Positions 1 through 12,902 of a DNA stretch of 64,000 bases are shown in pieces. A program made the translations under genes and the position numbers. The notes beneath the pieces are model-generated. The model was not told the origin of the DNA. It was given only the letters and a program-made list of their open reading frames with translations, and did no database searches. This DNA is from Naasia sp. SYSU D00057 (lineage in GTDB: Bacteria > Actinomycetota > Actinomycetes > Actinomycetales > Microbacteriaceae), in the NCBI RefSeq assembly GCF_017916505.1, contig NZ_JAFMSZ010000002.1:62001-126000 (forward strand), given 5' to 3'. Numbering within the stretch: position 1 is the stretch's first letter; every line of letters begins with the position of its first letter.

Positions 1-249
1 CGCGATCGGCACCGACTTCACGGTGATGCCCTGCTGCGCGAGTGCGGTGACCACGGGCTCGTCGGGGCGGCCGGGCAGGACGGCGAGAGTGCTGCCGGCG
101 AAGCGGTGCAGGGCGATGCTCACGTTCACGCCCTTGCCGGCGGGACTCGCCGTGGACGAGATCGCGCGGAGCACGGCTCCACGCTCGAGCGGGCCGACGA
201 GCCCCACCGTCCGGTCCATGGACGGGTTGGCGGTGAGGGTGACGATCAT
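1..249 (-). CDS. fruK: 1-phosphofructokinase, N-terminal part (runs off left edge)
   Basis: PfkB/ribokinase-family kinase that converts fructose 1-phosphate to fructose 1,6-bisphosphate after PTS uptake of fructose. Only the first 83 codons are inside the window. The N-terminus MIVTLTANPSMDRTV and the loop AGKGVNV (residues 37-43, sugar-binding region) are characteristic of the family. The ATG sits in an ATGA overlap with the stop of the DeoR-type regulator upstream, so the two are translationally coupled. By analogy with other actinobacteria a fructose PTS permease gene is expected next, outside the window. The alternative, a tagatose-6-phosphate kinase, is less likely beside a fructose-type regulator. 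Confidence 0.85.
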   Translation of the reverse strand, partial: MIVTLTANPSMDRTVGLVGPLERGAVLRAISSTASPAGKGVNVSIALHRFAGSTLAVLPGRPDEPVVTALAQQGITVKSVPIA

Positions 250-1031
250 GCGACGACCACCTCGACCTCGGCGTCCGCGAGGGCGCGGGCGAGCGGCGCG
301 GGCGGGGCGGCGTCGGTGACGAGCACGTCGATGTCGGCCAGGCCCGCGAACAGGACGAGGGCCTCCTCGTCGAACTTGGTGGCGTCGGCGAGCAGGATGA
401 CGCGGCGGGCGGCGCGGACGATGGCGGTCTTGACCGCGGCCTCGCCCTCGTCCGGCGTGGTGAGGCCGGCGGCGGAGATCCCGTTCGTGCCGAGGACCGC
501 GACGTCCGGTCGGAGCCGGGAGATCTGCTCGACCGTGCCGGGGCCGACGGCGGCGTCCGTCACGCGGCGGACGCGCCCGCCGAGCAGGTGCAGCTCCACG
601 GCAGGCGCGTGCAGGAGGAGGGTCGCGGCCGTGACCGAGTGGGTGATCACGGAGAGGACGTCGTCGGTCCGCTCCCCCCGCCAGTCGGCGAGGAGCTCGG
701 CGAGGACGCCCGTGCTGGTGCCCGCGTCGAGCAGGACCGCGGAACGGCCGTCGGAGGGGATGTAGCGGAAGGCGGCCTGCGCGATGCGCTGCTTCGCCTG
801 CCGGGCGAGGTCGGTGCGCTGGGCGACCGCCGCCTCCACGGCGCTGGTGCGGTTGGGGGCCACTGCTCCCCCGTGCACGCGGCGGAGGAGACCCGCGCGC
901 TCGAGGAGGTCCAGGTCGCGCCTGATGGTCTCCGTCGTGACGTCGAACCGCTCGGCCAGATCGGTGACTCCTGCTCGGCCCTGGGCCGTGATCACCGCGG
1001 AGATCGCGGCCTGTCGCTCTGGTGCGTACAT
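246..1031 (-). CDS. fruR: DeoR-family transcriptional regulator of the fructose operon
   Basis: 261-residue sugar-phosphate-responsive repressor. Residues 1-57 form a DeoR winged helix-turn-helix with the recognition helix TTETIRRDLDLLE (about 32-44) followed by the conserved HGGAV stretch. The remainder is the DeoR C-terminal sensor domain, with LDAGTSTGVLAELL and LGTNGISAAGLTTPDEGEA as typical effector-site segments. The ATG at 1031 was preferred over an in-frame upstream ATG because MYAPERQAAI is the standard family start and a weak AAGGCGACAGG lies just upstream. It is coupled to fruK by an ATGA overlap, so it probably represses its own operon and responds to fructose 1-phosphate (inference). 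Confidence 0.87.
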   Translation of the reverse strand: MYAPERQAAISAVITAQGRAGVTDLAERFDVTTETIRRDLDLLERAGLLRRVHGGAVAPNRTSAVEAAVAQRTDLARQAKQRIAQAAFRYIPSDGRSAVLLDAGTSTGVLAELLADWRGERTDDVLSVITHSVTAATLLLHAPAVELHLLGGRVRRVTDAAVGPGTVEQISRLRPDVAVLGTNGISAAGLTTPDEGEAAVKTAIVRAARRVILLADATKFDEEALVLFAGLADIDVLVTDAAPPAPLARALADAEVEVVVA

Positions 1032-1055
1032 CCTGTCGCCTTCGACTAGGGGGAA

Positions 1056-1070
1056 AGTTGGCCAACTATA
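1056..1070 (-). promoter_or_regulatory. fruR promoter -10 with overlapping palindromic operator
   Basis: Reading leftward, TATAGT (1070-1065) is a good -10 box, with a TTGTTT -35-like element 18 bases further upstream. A perfect 12-bp palindrome AGTTGGCCAACT (1056-1067) overlaps the -10 and the likely start site, about 25 bases from the fruR ATG. Its position suggests autorepression by FruR. Direct repeats of TGTTGG/GTTTG in the same stretch may be further half-sites. Confidence 0.5.
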
Positions 1071-1160
1071 CGCAGACAAACCAACACGAAACAACAGAAT
1101 CCCACGCCCCACTTCTGCGCTGGACGATCGGAGAGGCGCCCCCGTTCCGCTCGGATCACC

Positions 1161-1342
1161 CCGGCAGCATCGCCGCGGGCTCAGCAGCATCGCCACGGGC
1201 TCAGCAGGAACGTCGCGGGCTCAGCAGGCACGTCAAGGGCTCAGCAGGCAGAAGGGGCCGGCCGATGCCTGCCGTGGCCTCGCCGCGCCTGCCGTGGCCT
1301 CGCCGCGCCTGCTGAGGCCTCGCCGCGCCTGCTGAACCACGA
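1161..1342. repeat. Intergenic 20-bp-period array A (TCAGCAGGCA / TGCCTGCTGA core)
   Basis: Left half: five units starting at 1161, 1181, 1201, 1221 and 1241, each 20 bp, most beginning TCAGCAG and ending GGGC. Right half: inverted units starting at 1267, 1287, 1307 and 1327, again exactly 20 bp apart, of the form GCCTGCYGNGGCCTCGCCGC. No coding sequence is credible here. The array fills the gap between the fruR promoter and the terminator of the oligopeptide transporter operon. Related arrays occur at 24658, 30355 and 38246. Confidence 0.8.
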
Positions 1343-1363
1343 GCTGTCGATCCTCCGAGCACG

Positions 1364-1408
1364 AGAAAAGGCCCCGGTCCGGCGGGAGAATCCGCCGGGC
1401 CGGGGCCC
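1364..1408 (-). terminator. Rho-independent terminator of the oligopeptide ABC operon
   Basis: A near-perfect G+C-rich hairpin of about 17 bp (arms 1370-1386 and 1391-1407) is followed on the minus strand by TTTTCTC. It lies 16 bases beyond the stop of the ATPase gene that ends the operon. Confidence 0.85.
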
Positions 1409-1423
1409 GAATTCAGCAGTGCG

Positions 1424-3177
<1,754 letters not shown>

Positions 3178-3181
<4 letters not shown>

Positions 3182-4149
3182 CGGAGAGCCCTCGCCTTCG
3201 GGTCGAGCGCGTCGCGCAGCGCCTCACCGAGCAGGATGAAGCTCAGCACGGTGGTCGTCAGCGCGATGGACGGGATGATCAGCGTCTGCGGATCGGTCCG
3301 CAGGTCGCGCTGGGCCTGGCTGATGTCGTTGCCCCACGACATGACGCTGCCGGGAAGGCCGACGCCGAGGAATGACAGGGTCGCCTCCGCCGTGATGGCC
3401 GCGCCGAGCGACAGGGTCGTGACGACGATGACGGGCGCGATCGAGTTCGGCAGCACGTGCCGGAACAGGATCCCGAGCTTCGACAGGCCGGTGGCGGTGG
3501 CCGCGGCGACGAAGTCGGAGTTCTTGACCCTCAGCACCTCGGAGCGGAGCACGCGGGCCGTGGTCGGCCATGCGAACACCCCGATCGCGAGCGCGATGAC
3601 GAGGACGTTCCGGTGCGCCGAGAACACGGACATGATCACGACGGCCGCGAGGATGTAGGGGATCGAGAAGAAGATGTCGCCCGCGCGCATCAGCACGGTG
3701 TCCACCCAGCCGCCGAAGAAGCCGGCGAGGGCGCCGAAGACGATGCCCGTGATCGTGGTCAGCGCGATCACGATGAAGCCCACCGACAGCGACGTCGAGG
3801 CGCCGTGCACGACGCGCGAGTAGATGTCGCAGCCCTGCTTCGTGTAGCCCCACGGGTGGCCGGCGGACGGGCCGGCGTTGCTGTTCGACAGCTCGCAGCC
3901 GCTGTCGGGCGGCGTCGAGGTGAACAGGCCCGGGAACATCGCCACGAAGACGATGAACAGGATGAGCGCTCCGGAGATCCAGAAGATGGGGCGGCGGCGC
4001 AGGTCGCGCCAGGCGTCCCGCCACAGGTTGCTGGGCTTCTCGTCGAGCTTGACGGCGTCGACGTCGGCGACCGGCGTCTCGTCGACGTCGGCGACGAAGT
4101 GGTTCGCCGAGCGGGTGGGCCGCACGGCGGCCGGCGTCTCACTTGACAT
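3178..4149 (-). CDS. Oligopeptide ABC transporter permease (OppC/DppC family)
   Basis: 323-residue inner-membrane permease. A cytoplasmic N-terminal extension of about 45 residues precedes the first membrane segment (IFWISGALILFIVFVAMFPG). About five more segments follow, as is usual for the OppC type. The EAA loop, AAATATGLSKLGILFRHVLP, docks to the ATPase. The gene overlaps the upstream permease by 11 bases and the downstream ATPase by 4, so the subunits are made in stoichiometric amounts. The substrate cannot be told from the permease alone. Confidence 0.9.
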
Positions 4150-5068
4150 AGCGGATCCTCGGGTCGAGAAGTGCGTAGATGAGGTCGACGATGATGTTGA
4201 CGACCAGGTAGAGCAGCACCATCACCGTGACGAACGACACGACCGTCGGCCGCTCCCCGCGGATGATCGCCTGGTAGAGCGTGTTGCCGACGCCGGGCAC
4301 GTTGAAGATTCCCTCGGTGACGGTCGCGCCGACGATGAGCAGGCCGAAGTCGGCGCCGAACTGCGTCGTCACCGGGATGAGCGAGTTGCGCAGGATGTGC
4401 ACCGGCACGATGCGGCGGCGCGAGAGGCCCTTGCTGTAGGCGGTGCGCACGAAGTCGGCGCCCGCCGTCTCGATGACGGACGACCGGGTGAGCCGGATGG
4501 CCGTCGCGATGACGAACAGCGCGAGCACGATGGCGGGCAGGATCAGCTTCGGCAGCGAGGCGTCGGCGCCCACCGTCGGGCTGAACCAGCCGAGCTGGAC
4601 CGCGAAGAAGAACTGCGCGATGAAGCACAGCACGAAGATCGGCACGGAGATGAGCAGCAGACTGACGACGAGCGCGCTCGCGTCGAAGATGCCGCCCTTG
4701 CGCAGGCCGCTCCAGAGACCGACCGTCAGCGCGACGACCATCTCGATGACGATCGCGATGAACGCGAGCCGGAGCGTGACGGGGAACGTGCGGCCGAGGA
4801 TCTCGTTGACCGACTGGCCCGAGAACGAGATGCCGAAGTCGCCCTGGAAGATGTTGCCGAGGTAGTTCAGGTACTGGATGAAGAACGGCTCGTTGAGGTG
4901 GTACTGCTCCTCGAGCCGCTCCAGCAGTGCGGGGTTCGGAGCCTTGTCGCCGAAGAGGGCGAGCAGCGGGTTCCCCGGCATCGCGAAGACCATGAAGTAG
5001 ATGAGGAACGTCGTGCCGAGGAGCACGGGGATGGCCTGCAGCAGGCGGCGGACGATGTAGTACGCCAT
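4139..5068 (-). CDS. Oligopeptide ABC transporter permease (OppB/DppB family)
   Basis: 309-residue permease beginning MAYYIVRRLLQAIPVLLGTT, the classical OppB N-terminal membrane segment. A periplasmic loop with the conserved NPLLALFGDKAP segment follows, then about five further membrane spans. The EAA loop RTAYSKGLSRRRIVPVHILR is visible. It is separated from the receptor gene upstream by 132 bases that contain a strong hairpin rather than a clear promoter. It is read here as co-transcribed with the receptor but at a lower level. Confidence 0.9.
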   Translation of the reverse strand: MAYYIVRRLLQAIPVLLGTTFLIYFMVFAMPGNPLLALFGDKAPNPALLERLEEQYHLNEPFFIQYLNYLGNIFQGDFGISFSGQSVNEILGRTFPVTLRLAFIAIVIEMVVALTVGLWSGLRKGGIFDASALVVSLLLISVPIFVLCFIAQFFFAVQLGWFSPTVGADASLPKLILPAIVLALFVIATAIRLTRSSVIETAGADFVRTAYSKGLSRRRIVPVHILRNSLIPVTTQFGADFGLLIVGATVTEGIFNVPGVGNTLYQAIIRGERPTVVSFVTVMVLLYLVVNIIVDLIYALLDPRIRYVK

Positions 5069-5112
5069 GGGTCAGGCCCGGATTTCGCCGGTGAGCATGG
5101 GGGGAAACATTA

Positions 5113-5173
5113 CCTTCTGAAAACTGATCGTCTGGTCAGAAGGATGGGGCGGCAGCTTGCGCTGCCGCCCCAT
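5113..5173 (-). terminator. Attenuator-like hairpins between the receptor gene and the permeases
   Basis: A perfect 13-bp stem with a 4-base loop (arms 5144-5156 and 5161-5173, G+C-rich) lies 28 bases past the stop codon of the peptide-binding protein. A second inverted repeat, CCTTCTGA (5113-5120) with TCAGAAGG (5136-5143), abuts it. There is no T-run after the stem on the minus strand. This fits a partial terminator or an mRNA-stabilising 3' stem that keeps receptor expression above permease expression. Confidence 0.65.
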
Positions 5174-5200
5174 CTCTGTTGGGAGCGAAGTGCTCGGGTA

Positions 5201-6856
5201 CTACTTGGTGATCTCGTGGTACAGCGGGACCGAGTGCCAGTCGAACTCGACGTTCTCGACACCCTCGCCGTAGCCACCGGTCACGTTGGAGTACCACAGC
5301 GGGATCGCCGGGAGGTCCTGCAGGAGGATCTCCTGGGCCTGCTGGAACTTGGCGTTGGCCTCGTCCGCGTCCGCGGTCGCCGCACCCTCGGTGAGAAGGG
5401 CGTCGACCTCGGGGTTGGAGTAGTCACCGTCGTTCGAGCTCGCGTTGGTCGCGTAGAGCGGTCCGAGGAAGTTGAACAGACCCGGGTAGTCCGCCTGCCA
5501 GCCGGTGCGGAACGCGGAGGTCGAGGTCTTCTCGGTGATCTGCGTGCGCGCCTCGGCGAACGTGGGGATGGGGTTGCCCGCCGCGTCGATGCCCAGCGTG
5601 TTCTTGATGTTGTTGGCAACCGCGTCGACCCAGCCCTGGTGGCCGCCGTCGGCGTTGTAGGCGATGGTGAACGTGCCGCTCCACGGGGAGATCGCGTCCG
5701 CCTCGGCCCACAGCTTCTTGGCCTCGTCCGGGTTGTACTCGAGAACCTCGGCGCCCTCGAGGCTGTCGGTCCAGCCGTCGATGGTCGGCGACGTGAAGTC
5801 GCTCGCCGGGGTGCGGGTGCCCTCGAAGATCACCTCGGTGATCTCCTCGCGGTTGATGGCCATCGACAGCGCCTGGCGGCGGAGCTTGCCCTCCTCGCCC
5901 TGGAAGTGCGCGAACGCCTCCGGGTTCCACGACCCCTCGCCGACGGCGGACGGGATGGTGAAGGACTGGAAGATCGCAGCCGGGTTGTTGATGGCGCGCT
6001 CGCCCAGGTCGTCCTCGAAGGTCGCGAAGTTCGCGTCCGGGATCGCGTCGAGCACGTCGAGGTTGCCGGCGAGCAGGTCGGCGTACGCGGCCTCCTGGGT
6101 CGCGTAGAAGACGATGGAGAGGCCGTCGTTCTGCGGGGCACGCGGACCGTCGTAGTCCGGGTTCACCGCGAGGTCGATCTGGACGTCGTGCTGCCACGCG
6201 CCCTCGCCGTCGAGCATGTACGGGCCGTTGCCGATCGGGTTCTCGCCGAAGGTGTCGACGACCTTGCCGCTCTCGTCGAACGCCGAGGCGGGCAGCGGGT
6301 AGAACGCCGAGTAGCCGAGGCGCAGCGGGAAGTCCGAGCGCGGCTCGTTGAGCGTCACCGTGAAGGTGTAGTCGTCGACCTTCTGGAGGCCCGTGAGCTC
6401 GCTGTCGGCGTCGTACGAGAAGCCCTGGATGTCCTCGAAGAAGTACGAGTTGAGCTGCTCGTTGGAGAGCAGGGCGCCGAACTTCCACGCGTTGATGAAC
6501 GAGTCGGCGTCGACCGGGTCACCGTTCGTGAACTCGTGGCCCTCCTCCACCTTGATGGTGAAGGTCTGGGAGTCCTCGGTCTCGATGGACTCCGCCATGT
6601 CGAGCTGCGCGGTTCCGTCGGCCTCGTAGTACTGCAGACCGGCGAAGATCGCGTCGAGGATCTTGCCGCCACCGGTCTCGTTGGTGTTGGTGGGAACCAG
6701 CGGGTTCTGCGGCTCCGAGCCGTTCGCGGTGATGACCGCTCCCGAGTCGGACGAGGACGTGTCGCCCCCGCCGTCTCCACTGGCGCAACCGGCGAGCGCG
6801 AGGACGCCGGCGGTAGCCAGCGCGGTCGCACCCAGACCGAGTCGTCTGAAATTCAC
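5201..6856 (-). CDS. Oligopeptide-binding lipoprotein (ABC substrate-binding protein, family 5)
   Basis: 551-residue extracytoplasmic receptor anchored by lipid. It starts with a GTG and a signal peptide whose lipobox LALAGC places the lipidated cysteine at residue 24. An acidic, Ser/Gly-rich linker precedes the SBP_bac_5 domain. Family features include YYEADGTAQLDMAESIE, the TFTIKVEEGHEFTNGDPV segment and a YNPDEAKKLWAEA segment near residue 365. A GAGGAAGAG ribosome site precedes the start. It is the first gene of the operon and is followed by the hairpin at 5113-5173. The peptide or other ligand is unknown. Confidence 0.92.
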   Translation of the reverse strand: MNFRRLGLGATALATAGVLALAGCASGDGGGDTSSSDSGAVITANGSEPQNPLVPTNTNETGGGKILDAIFAGLQYYEADGTAQLDMAESIETEDSQTFTIKVEEGHEFTNGDPVDADSFINAWKFGALLSNEQLNSYFFEDIQGFSYDADSELTGLQKVDDYTFTVTLNEPRSDFPLRLGYSAFYPLPASAFDESGKVVDTFGENPIGNGPYMLDGEGAWQHDVQIDLAVNPDYDGPRAPQNDGLSIVFYATQEAAYADLLAGNLDVLDAIPDANFATFEDDLGERAINNPAAIFQSFTIPSAVGEGSWNPEAFAHFQGEEGKLRRQALSMAINREEITEVIFEGTRTPASDFTSPTIDGWTDSLEGAEVLEYNPDEAKKLWAEADAISPWSGTFTIAYNADGGHQGWVDAVANNIKNTLGIDAAGNPIPTFAEARTQITEKTSTSAFRTGWQADYPGLFNFLGPLYATNASSNDGDYSNPEVDALLTEGAATADADEANAKFQQAQEILLQDLPAIPLWYSNVTGGYGEGVENVEFDWHSVPLYHEITK

Positions 6857-7031
6857 TCTTCCTCCATCGATGCAAGGTTACGCCGTGGCAGGCAGAGCCC
6901 CCACGGCGCGGATGTCAGTACCCTAGGTGGGGTACAGGACGGGGCCAAATCGCCGCGCCATATCGTTACCTGCTGGAAACCAACACAGAGATTCCTTGCG
7001 CATCACGCAGGAATGTTGTCGAAGGGGCACC

Positions 7032-7397
7032 GTGAGACCCGACATCGTTCTGATCTTCGACGGCGACTGCAGCTTCTGCTCGTCCTGCGTCGACTGGCTG
7101 GAGCGGAACCTCACCGCCATGCCGGAGGCGATCCCCTATCAGTGGGCCGACCTCGAGGGGTACGGCCTGAGCCAGGCCGAGGCGGAGTCGCAGGTCTGGC
7201 TCGTCACGCCGGAGAAGCACTACGGCGGTGCGGCGGCGTTCAGCGCGATCCTCCGCCATCAGCCGGACGGCGCGTGGCGCTTCCTCGGCTGGGTCCTGCA
7301 GGCGCCTCCCCTGTCCTGGGTGGCCGACGGGGCGTACTGGGTGGTCTCCAAGCTGCGGCACATCCTCCCCGGGGGCACCCCCGCCTGCCGCCGGTGA
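7032..7397 (+). CDS. DUF393 thiol-disulfide oxidoreductase-like protein
   Basis: 121-residue small protein of the DUF393 (YuxK) family. The motif IFDGDCSFCSSC near the N-terminus gives a CxxC (Cys13, Cys16) in a thioredoxin-like position, which is the family hallmark. GGAAAFSAILRHQP and a hydrophobic C-terminal part (VADGAYWVVSKLRH) are also typical. The GTG start was chosen because AAGGGG lies 6 bases upstream and the FDGDCSFC motif normally falls near the N-terminus. It overlaps the following CPBP protease gene by 4 bases (GTGA). The physiological substrate is unknown. Confidence 0.82.
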   Translation: MRPDIVLIFDGDCSFCSSCVDWLERNLTAMPEAIPYQWADLEGYGLSQAEAESQVWLVTPEKHYGGAAAFSAILRHQPDGAWRFLGWVLQAPPLSWVADGAYWVVSKLRHILPGGTPACRR

Positions 7398-8167
7398 CGG
7401 CACCGGAGGCGACGGTCTCCCGCCGCGGACTGCGGCTCGAGATCGCGATCGTCCTCGGCCTCTCGCTCGGCGCCTCCGCCGTGTACTCGATCGTCGCGAT
7501 CGCGAACCGGCTGACGCAGGACGTGCCGATCTCCCGGCAGACCGCCACGCTCAACCAGTCGCTCAGCGACCGGCCGGTGTTCGACCTCGTCTACCAGCTG
7601 CTCGCCATCGGGTTCGACCTGGTCCCGGTGCTGCTCGTGCTCTACCTCCTGGCGCAGGCCGGCGGGTCGCCGTTCCGCCGGATCGGCTTCGACGCGACGC
7701 GTCCCGGCCGGGATGCGGGGTCCGGCCTGCTGCTCGCCGCCGTCATCGGCATCCCCGGGCTCGGCCTCTACGCGCTCGGGCGCATCCTCGGCCTGACTCC
7801 GACGATCGTCACCTCCGGGCTCTCCGAGTACTGGTGGACGATCCCGGTGCTGATCCTGTCGGCGCTGCGGTCCGCCCTCACCGAGGAGCTGATCGTCGTC
7901 GGCTACCTCTTCACCCGGCTGCGCGAGCTCGGCGTCGGCACGTGGCCGATCATCCTCGGCAGCGCCGTGCTGCGCGGGAGCTACCACCTGTACCAGGGGT
8001 TCGGCTCGTTCGCGGGGAACGTGGCGATGGGCGTCGTCTTCGGCTGGGTCTACTCCCGCTGGGGCCGGACGGCCCCCCTCGTGGTGGCCCACTTCATCCT
8101 CGACGTGGTGAGCTTCGTCGGCTACCCGCTGGCCCTCGCCTGGTTCCCTTCCCTCTTCACGACGTAG
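7394..8167 (+). CDS. CPBP-family intramembrane metalloprotease (CAAX protease-like)
   Basis: 257-residue polytopic membrane protein with about seven hydrophobic segments. The putative active site is spread over three helices: EELIVVGYLFTRLRE (Glu-Glu), SYHLYQGF (His) and AHFILDVVSF (His and Asp). The first motif is usually EExxxR; here the Arg position is Val, a variant remembered from other actinobacterial members. The GTG start overlaps the DUF393 stop, so translation is coupled. Possible roles are membrane-protein processing or bacteriocin self-immunity; nothing in the context decides. Confidence 0.82.
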   Translation: MTAPEATVSRRGLRLEIAIVLGLSLGASAVYSIVAIANRLTQDVPISRQTATLNQSLSDRPVFDLVYQLLAIGFDLVPVLLVLYLLAQAGGSPFRRIGFDATRPGRDAGSGLLLAAVIGIPGLGLYALGRILGLTPTIVTSGLSEYWWTIPVLILSALRSALTEELIVVGYLFTRLRELGVGTWPIILGSAVLRGSYHLYQGFGSFAGNVAMGVVFGWVYSRWGRTAPLVVAHFILDVVSFVGYPLALAWFPSLFTT

Positions 8168-8174
8168 GGCGGTC

Positions 8175-8345
8175 GCCCTCCCGGTGATCGAGGAGGCCGC
8201 GCAGCGGCCGTGCCCTCCCGGTGATTGAGGAGGCCGCGCAGCGGCCGTCTCGAAATCAGGCGACCTCGACCTTGGACTGAGCCACGAGATGGTTGCGTCC
8301 GAAGACGAGGTCGCGTGATTTCGAGACGCGAGCCTTCGGCTCGCT
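8175..8345. repeat. Palindromic intergenic element (REP/BIME-like) with tandem 37-bp repeat
   Basis: Two tandem 37-bp copies (8175-8211 and 8212-8248, one mismatch) each contain the hairpin GGCCGCGCAGCGGCC. The second copy continues into a 23-bp arm (8246-8268) that is repeated inverted at 8306-8328 with one mismatch. The inverted half continues into another hairpin, GCGAGCCTTCGGCTCGC (8329-8345), and TCCTCACTCAAC. The two halves are homologous in inverted orientation, yet their hairpins differ in sequence while keeping base pairing. It lies between the convergent ends of the CPBP gene and gcvP. Confidence 0.75.
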
Positions 8346-8366
8346 CCTCACTCAACGGGGGTGGGC

Positions 8367-11296
<2,930 letters not shown>

Positions 11297-11300
<4 letters not shown>

Positions 11301-11665
11301 GCGCGGGTCAGGGCCTCGTACTCGTCGGCGCCGAGCAGCTCGGGCAGCTCGGCGTAGTCGACGCGCACCAGCCAGCCCTCGCCGAGCGGGTCCGCGTTCA
11401 CGGTCTCCGGGGCGTCGACGACCGCGGCGTTGACCTCGGTGACCGTGCCGGTGACCGGCGCGTACAGCTCGCCGACCGACTTCGTCGACTCGATCTCGCC
11501 GATCACCGTGCCGGCCTGGACCGCGGCGCCCACCTCGGGGAGATCCACGTAGACCACGTCGCCGAGCCGCTCGGCGGCGTATGCGGTGATGCCGATCGTG
11601 GCGACGCCGTCGCGGGCATCGACCCACTCGTGCTCGGCGGTGTAGCGGAGGTCCTTGTCGGACAT
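11297..11665 (-). CDS. gcvH: Glycine cleavage system H protein
   Basis: 122-residue lipoyl carrier of the glycine cleavage complex. The lipoylation site is Lys62 in [16 protein letters not shown]. The start [14 protein letters not shown] and the C-terminal [10 protein letters not shown] are classical. It lies 8 bases downstream of gcvT and overlaps gcvP by 4 bases, as expected for a coordinately translated operon. Confidence 0.95.
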
Positions 11666-11673
11666 GGTGCTCC

Positions 11674-12855
11674 TCAGTGCGCGGCGCGCGTGTAGAAGGG
11701 AAGGGGAGTGACGGTGGCGGGGATCCTCGTGCCGCGGACGTCGACGGAGAGCGTGGTGCCCGGCTCGCCGCGGTCGGCGTCCACGTAGGCGAGGGCGACG
11801 GGGTGGCCGAGCGTCGGCGACAGCGCCCCGCTGGTGATGAACCCGACGCGGCCGCCGCCGTCCTCGTGCACGGCGTAGCCGGCCCGGCCGGCGCGCTTGC
11901 CCTCGGACGCGAGGCCGACGAGCACCCGGCCCGCGAAGTCGGAACGCGGGTCGGCGGGCTCGCCGCGCTCGATCGCGGCCCGGCCGACGAAGTCGCCCTT
12001 GCCGTCGAGGGACACCGCCCGGCCGATTCCGGCCTGGGCGGGCAGGACGCTGAGGCCGAGCTCGTGCCCGTAGAGGGGCATTCCGGCCTCGAGCCGCAGC
12101 GTGTCGCGGGCGGCGAGGCCGGCGGGGACGAGGCCGGCGCCCGCGCCGATCTCGAGGAGGGACTCCCAGAGGGTGCGGAGGATCTCGGGCGACGTGTAGA
12201 GCTCGAAGCCGTCCTCGCCGGTGTATCCGGTTCGGGCGACGAGGATGCGCCGCCCCTCGTACTCGCCGGGGATGGCGCGGTAGTACCGGAGCGCCGCGAC
12301 GGCGTCCGCGGTGCTCGTGCCCGGCTCGATGTCGGCGCGCAGGTCGAGGCCGTCGAGGTTCTGCAGGATCTCGAGCGCCCGCGGCCCCTGCAGGGCGAGG
12401 AGGCCGATGTCGCCGCTCTCGTCCTCGACGAGGGCGTCGAAGCCGTCCGCCCGCTCGCGCAGGCGAGCCGCCACCACCTCGCGGTTGGACGCGTTCGCGA
12501 CGACGAGGTAGCGGTCCTCACCCGTCCGGTAGACGACGAGGTCGTCGATGATCCCGCCGTTCTCGTCGAGCATCAGCGTGTACTTCGCCTGCCGCTCGGC
12601 GAGGCGCGACATCGGGCCGGACAGGGCGAAGTCGAGCGCGGCGGCGGACTGCGGACCGACGACGAGGATCTCGCCCATGTGCGACAGGTCGAAGAGCCCG
12701 GCGGCGGTGCGGACGGCGGCGTGCTCGGCGAGGTCGCTGCTGTAGCGGACCGGCATCTGCCAGCCGGCGAAGTCGGTGAAGGTGGCCCCGGCCGCCGCGT
12801 GCACGTCGTGCAGCGGGGAACGGCGGGAGGCGGGATCGGGCGAGAGGTCGGTCAC
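11674..12855 (-). CDS. gcvT: Aminomethyltransferase, T-protein of the glycine cleavage system
   Basis: 393-residue tetrahydrofolate-dependent aminomethyltransferase. It contains [20 protein letters not shown] and LFDLSHMGE (folate domain), [32 protein letters not shown] (about residue 205), and the C-terminal barrel [12 protein letters not shown] and [20 protein letters not shown]. The start is GTG, with GAGGAG 8 bases upstream. That Shine-Dalgarno lies inside the perfect palindrome CTCCTCGAGGAG, so it can be masked. It is the first gene of the operon, directly downstream of the tandem glycine riboswitch. Confidence 0.95.
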   Translation of the reverse strand: MTDLSPDPASRRSPLHDVHAAAGATFTDFAGWQMPVRYSSDLAEHAAVRTAAGLFDLSHMGEILVVGPQSAAALDFALSGPMSRLAERQAKYTLMLDENGGIIDDLVVYRTGEDRYLVVANASNREVVAARLRERADGFDALVEDESGDIGLLALQGPRALEILQNLDGLDLRADIEPGTSTADAVAALRYYRAIPGEYEGRRILVARTGYTGEDGFELYTSPEILRTLWESLLEIGAGAGLVPAGLAARDTLRLEAGMPLYGHELGLSVLPAQAGIGRAVSLDGKGDFVGRAAIERGEPADPRSDFAGRVLVGLASEGKRAGRAGYAVHEDGGGRVGFITSGALSPTLGHPVALAYVDADRGEPGTTLSVDVRGTRIPATVTPLPFYTRAAH

Positions 12856-12863
12856 GAGTTCTT

Positions 12864-12890
12864 CTCCTCGAGGAGGCGCGGCGAAGCGCC
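12864..12890 (-). promoter_or_regulatory. Expression platform: Shine-Dalgarno-masking palindrome upstream of gcvT
   Basis: CTCCTCGAGGAG (12864-12875) is self-complementary and contains the gcvT ribosome site GAGGAG. A second stem, GGCGCTTCGCCGCGCC, is immediately upstream (12890-12875). No T-run is seen, so control is more likely at translation initiation than at transcription termination. Confidence 0.5.
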
Positions 12891-12902
12891 CTGCGGCAAG
12901 AA

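Noticed and set aside
1161-1342. CRISPR array
   Set aside because: The 20-bp units abut one another with no unique spacers, the orientation reverses half way, and no cas genes are in the window.
3878-8167. A 1429-codon open frame on the plus strand spanning the oligopeptide transporter and beyond
   Set aside because: Almost all of it is antisense to convincing genes and its translation is Arg/Asp/Glu/Gly-rich without any fold. Only its last 257 codons (from 7394) are real, as the CPBP protease. High GC makes long antisense frames common here.
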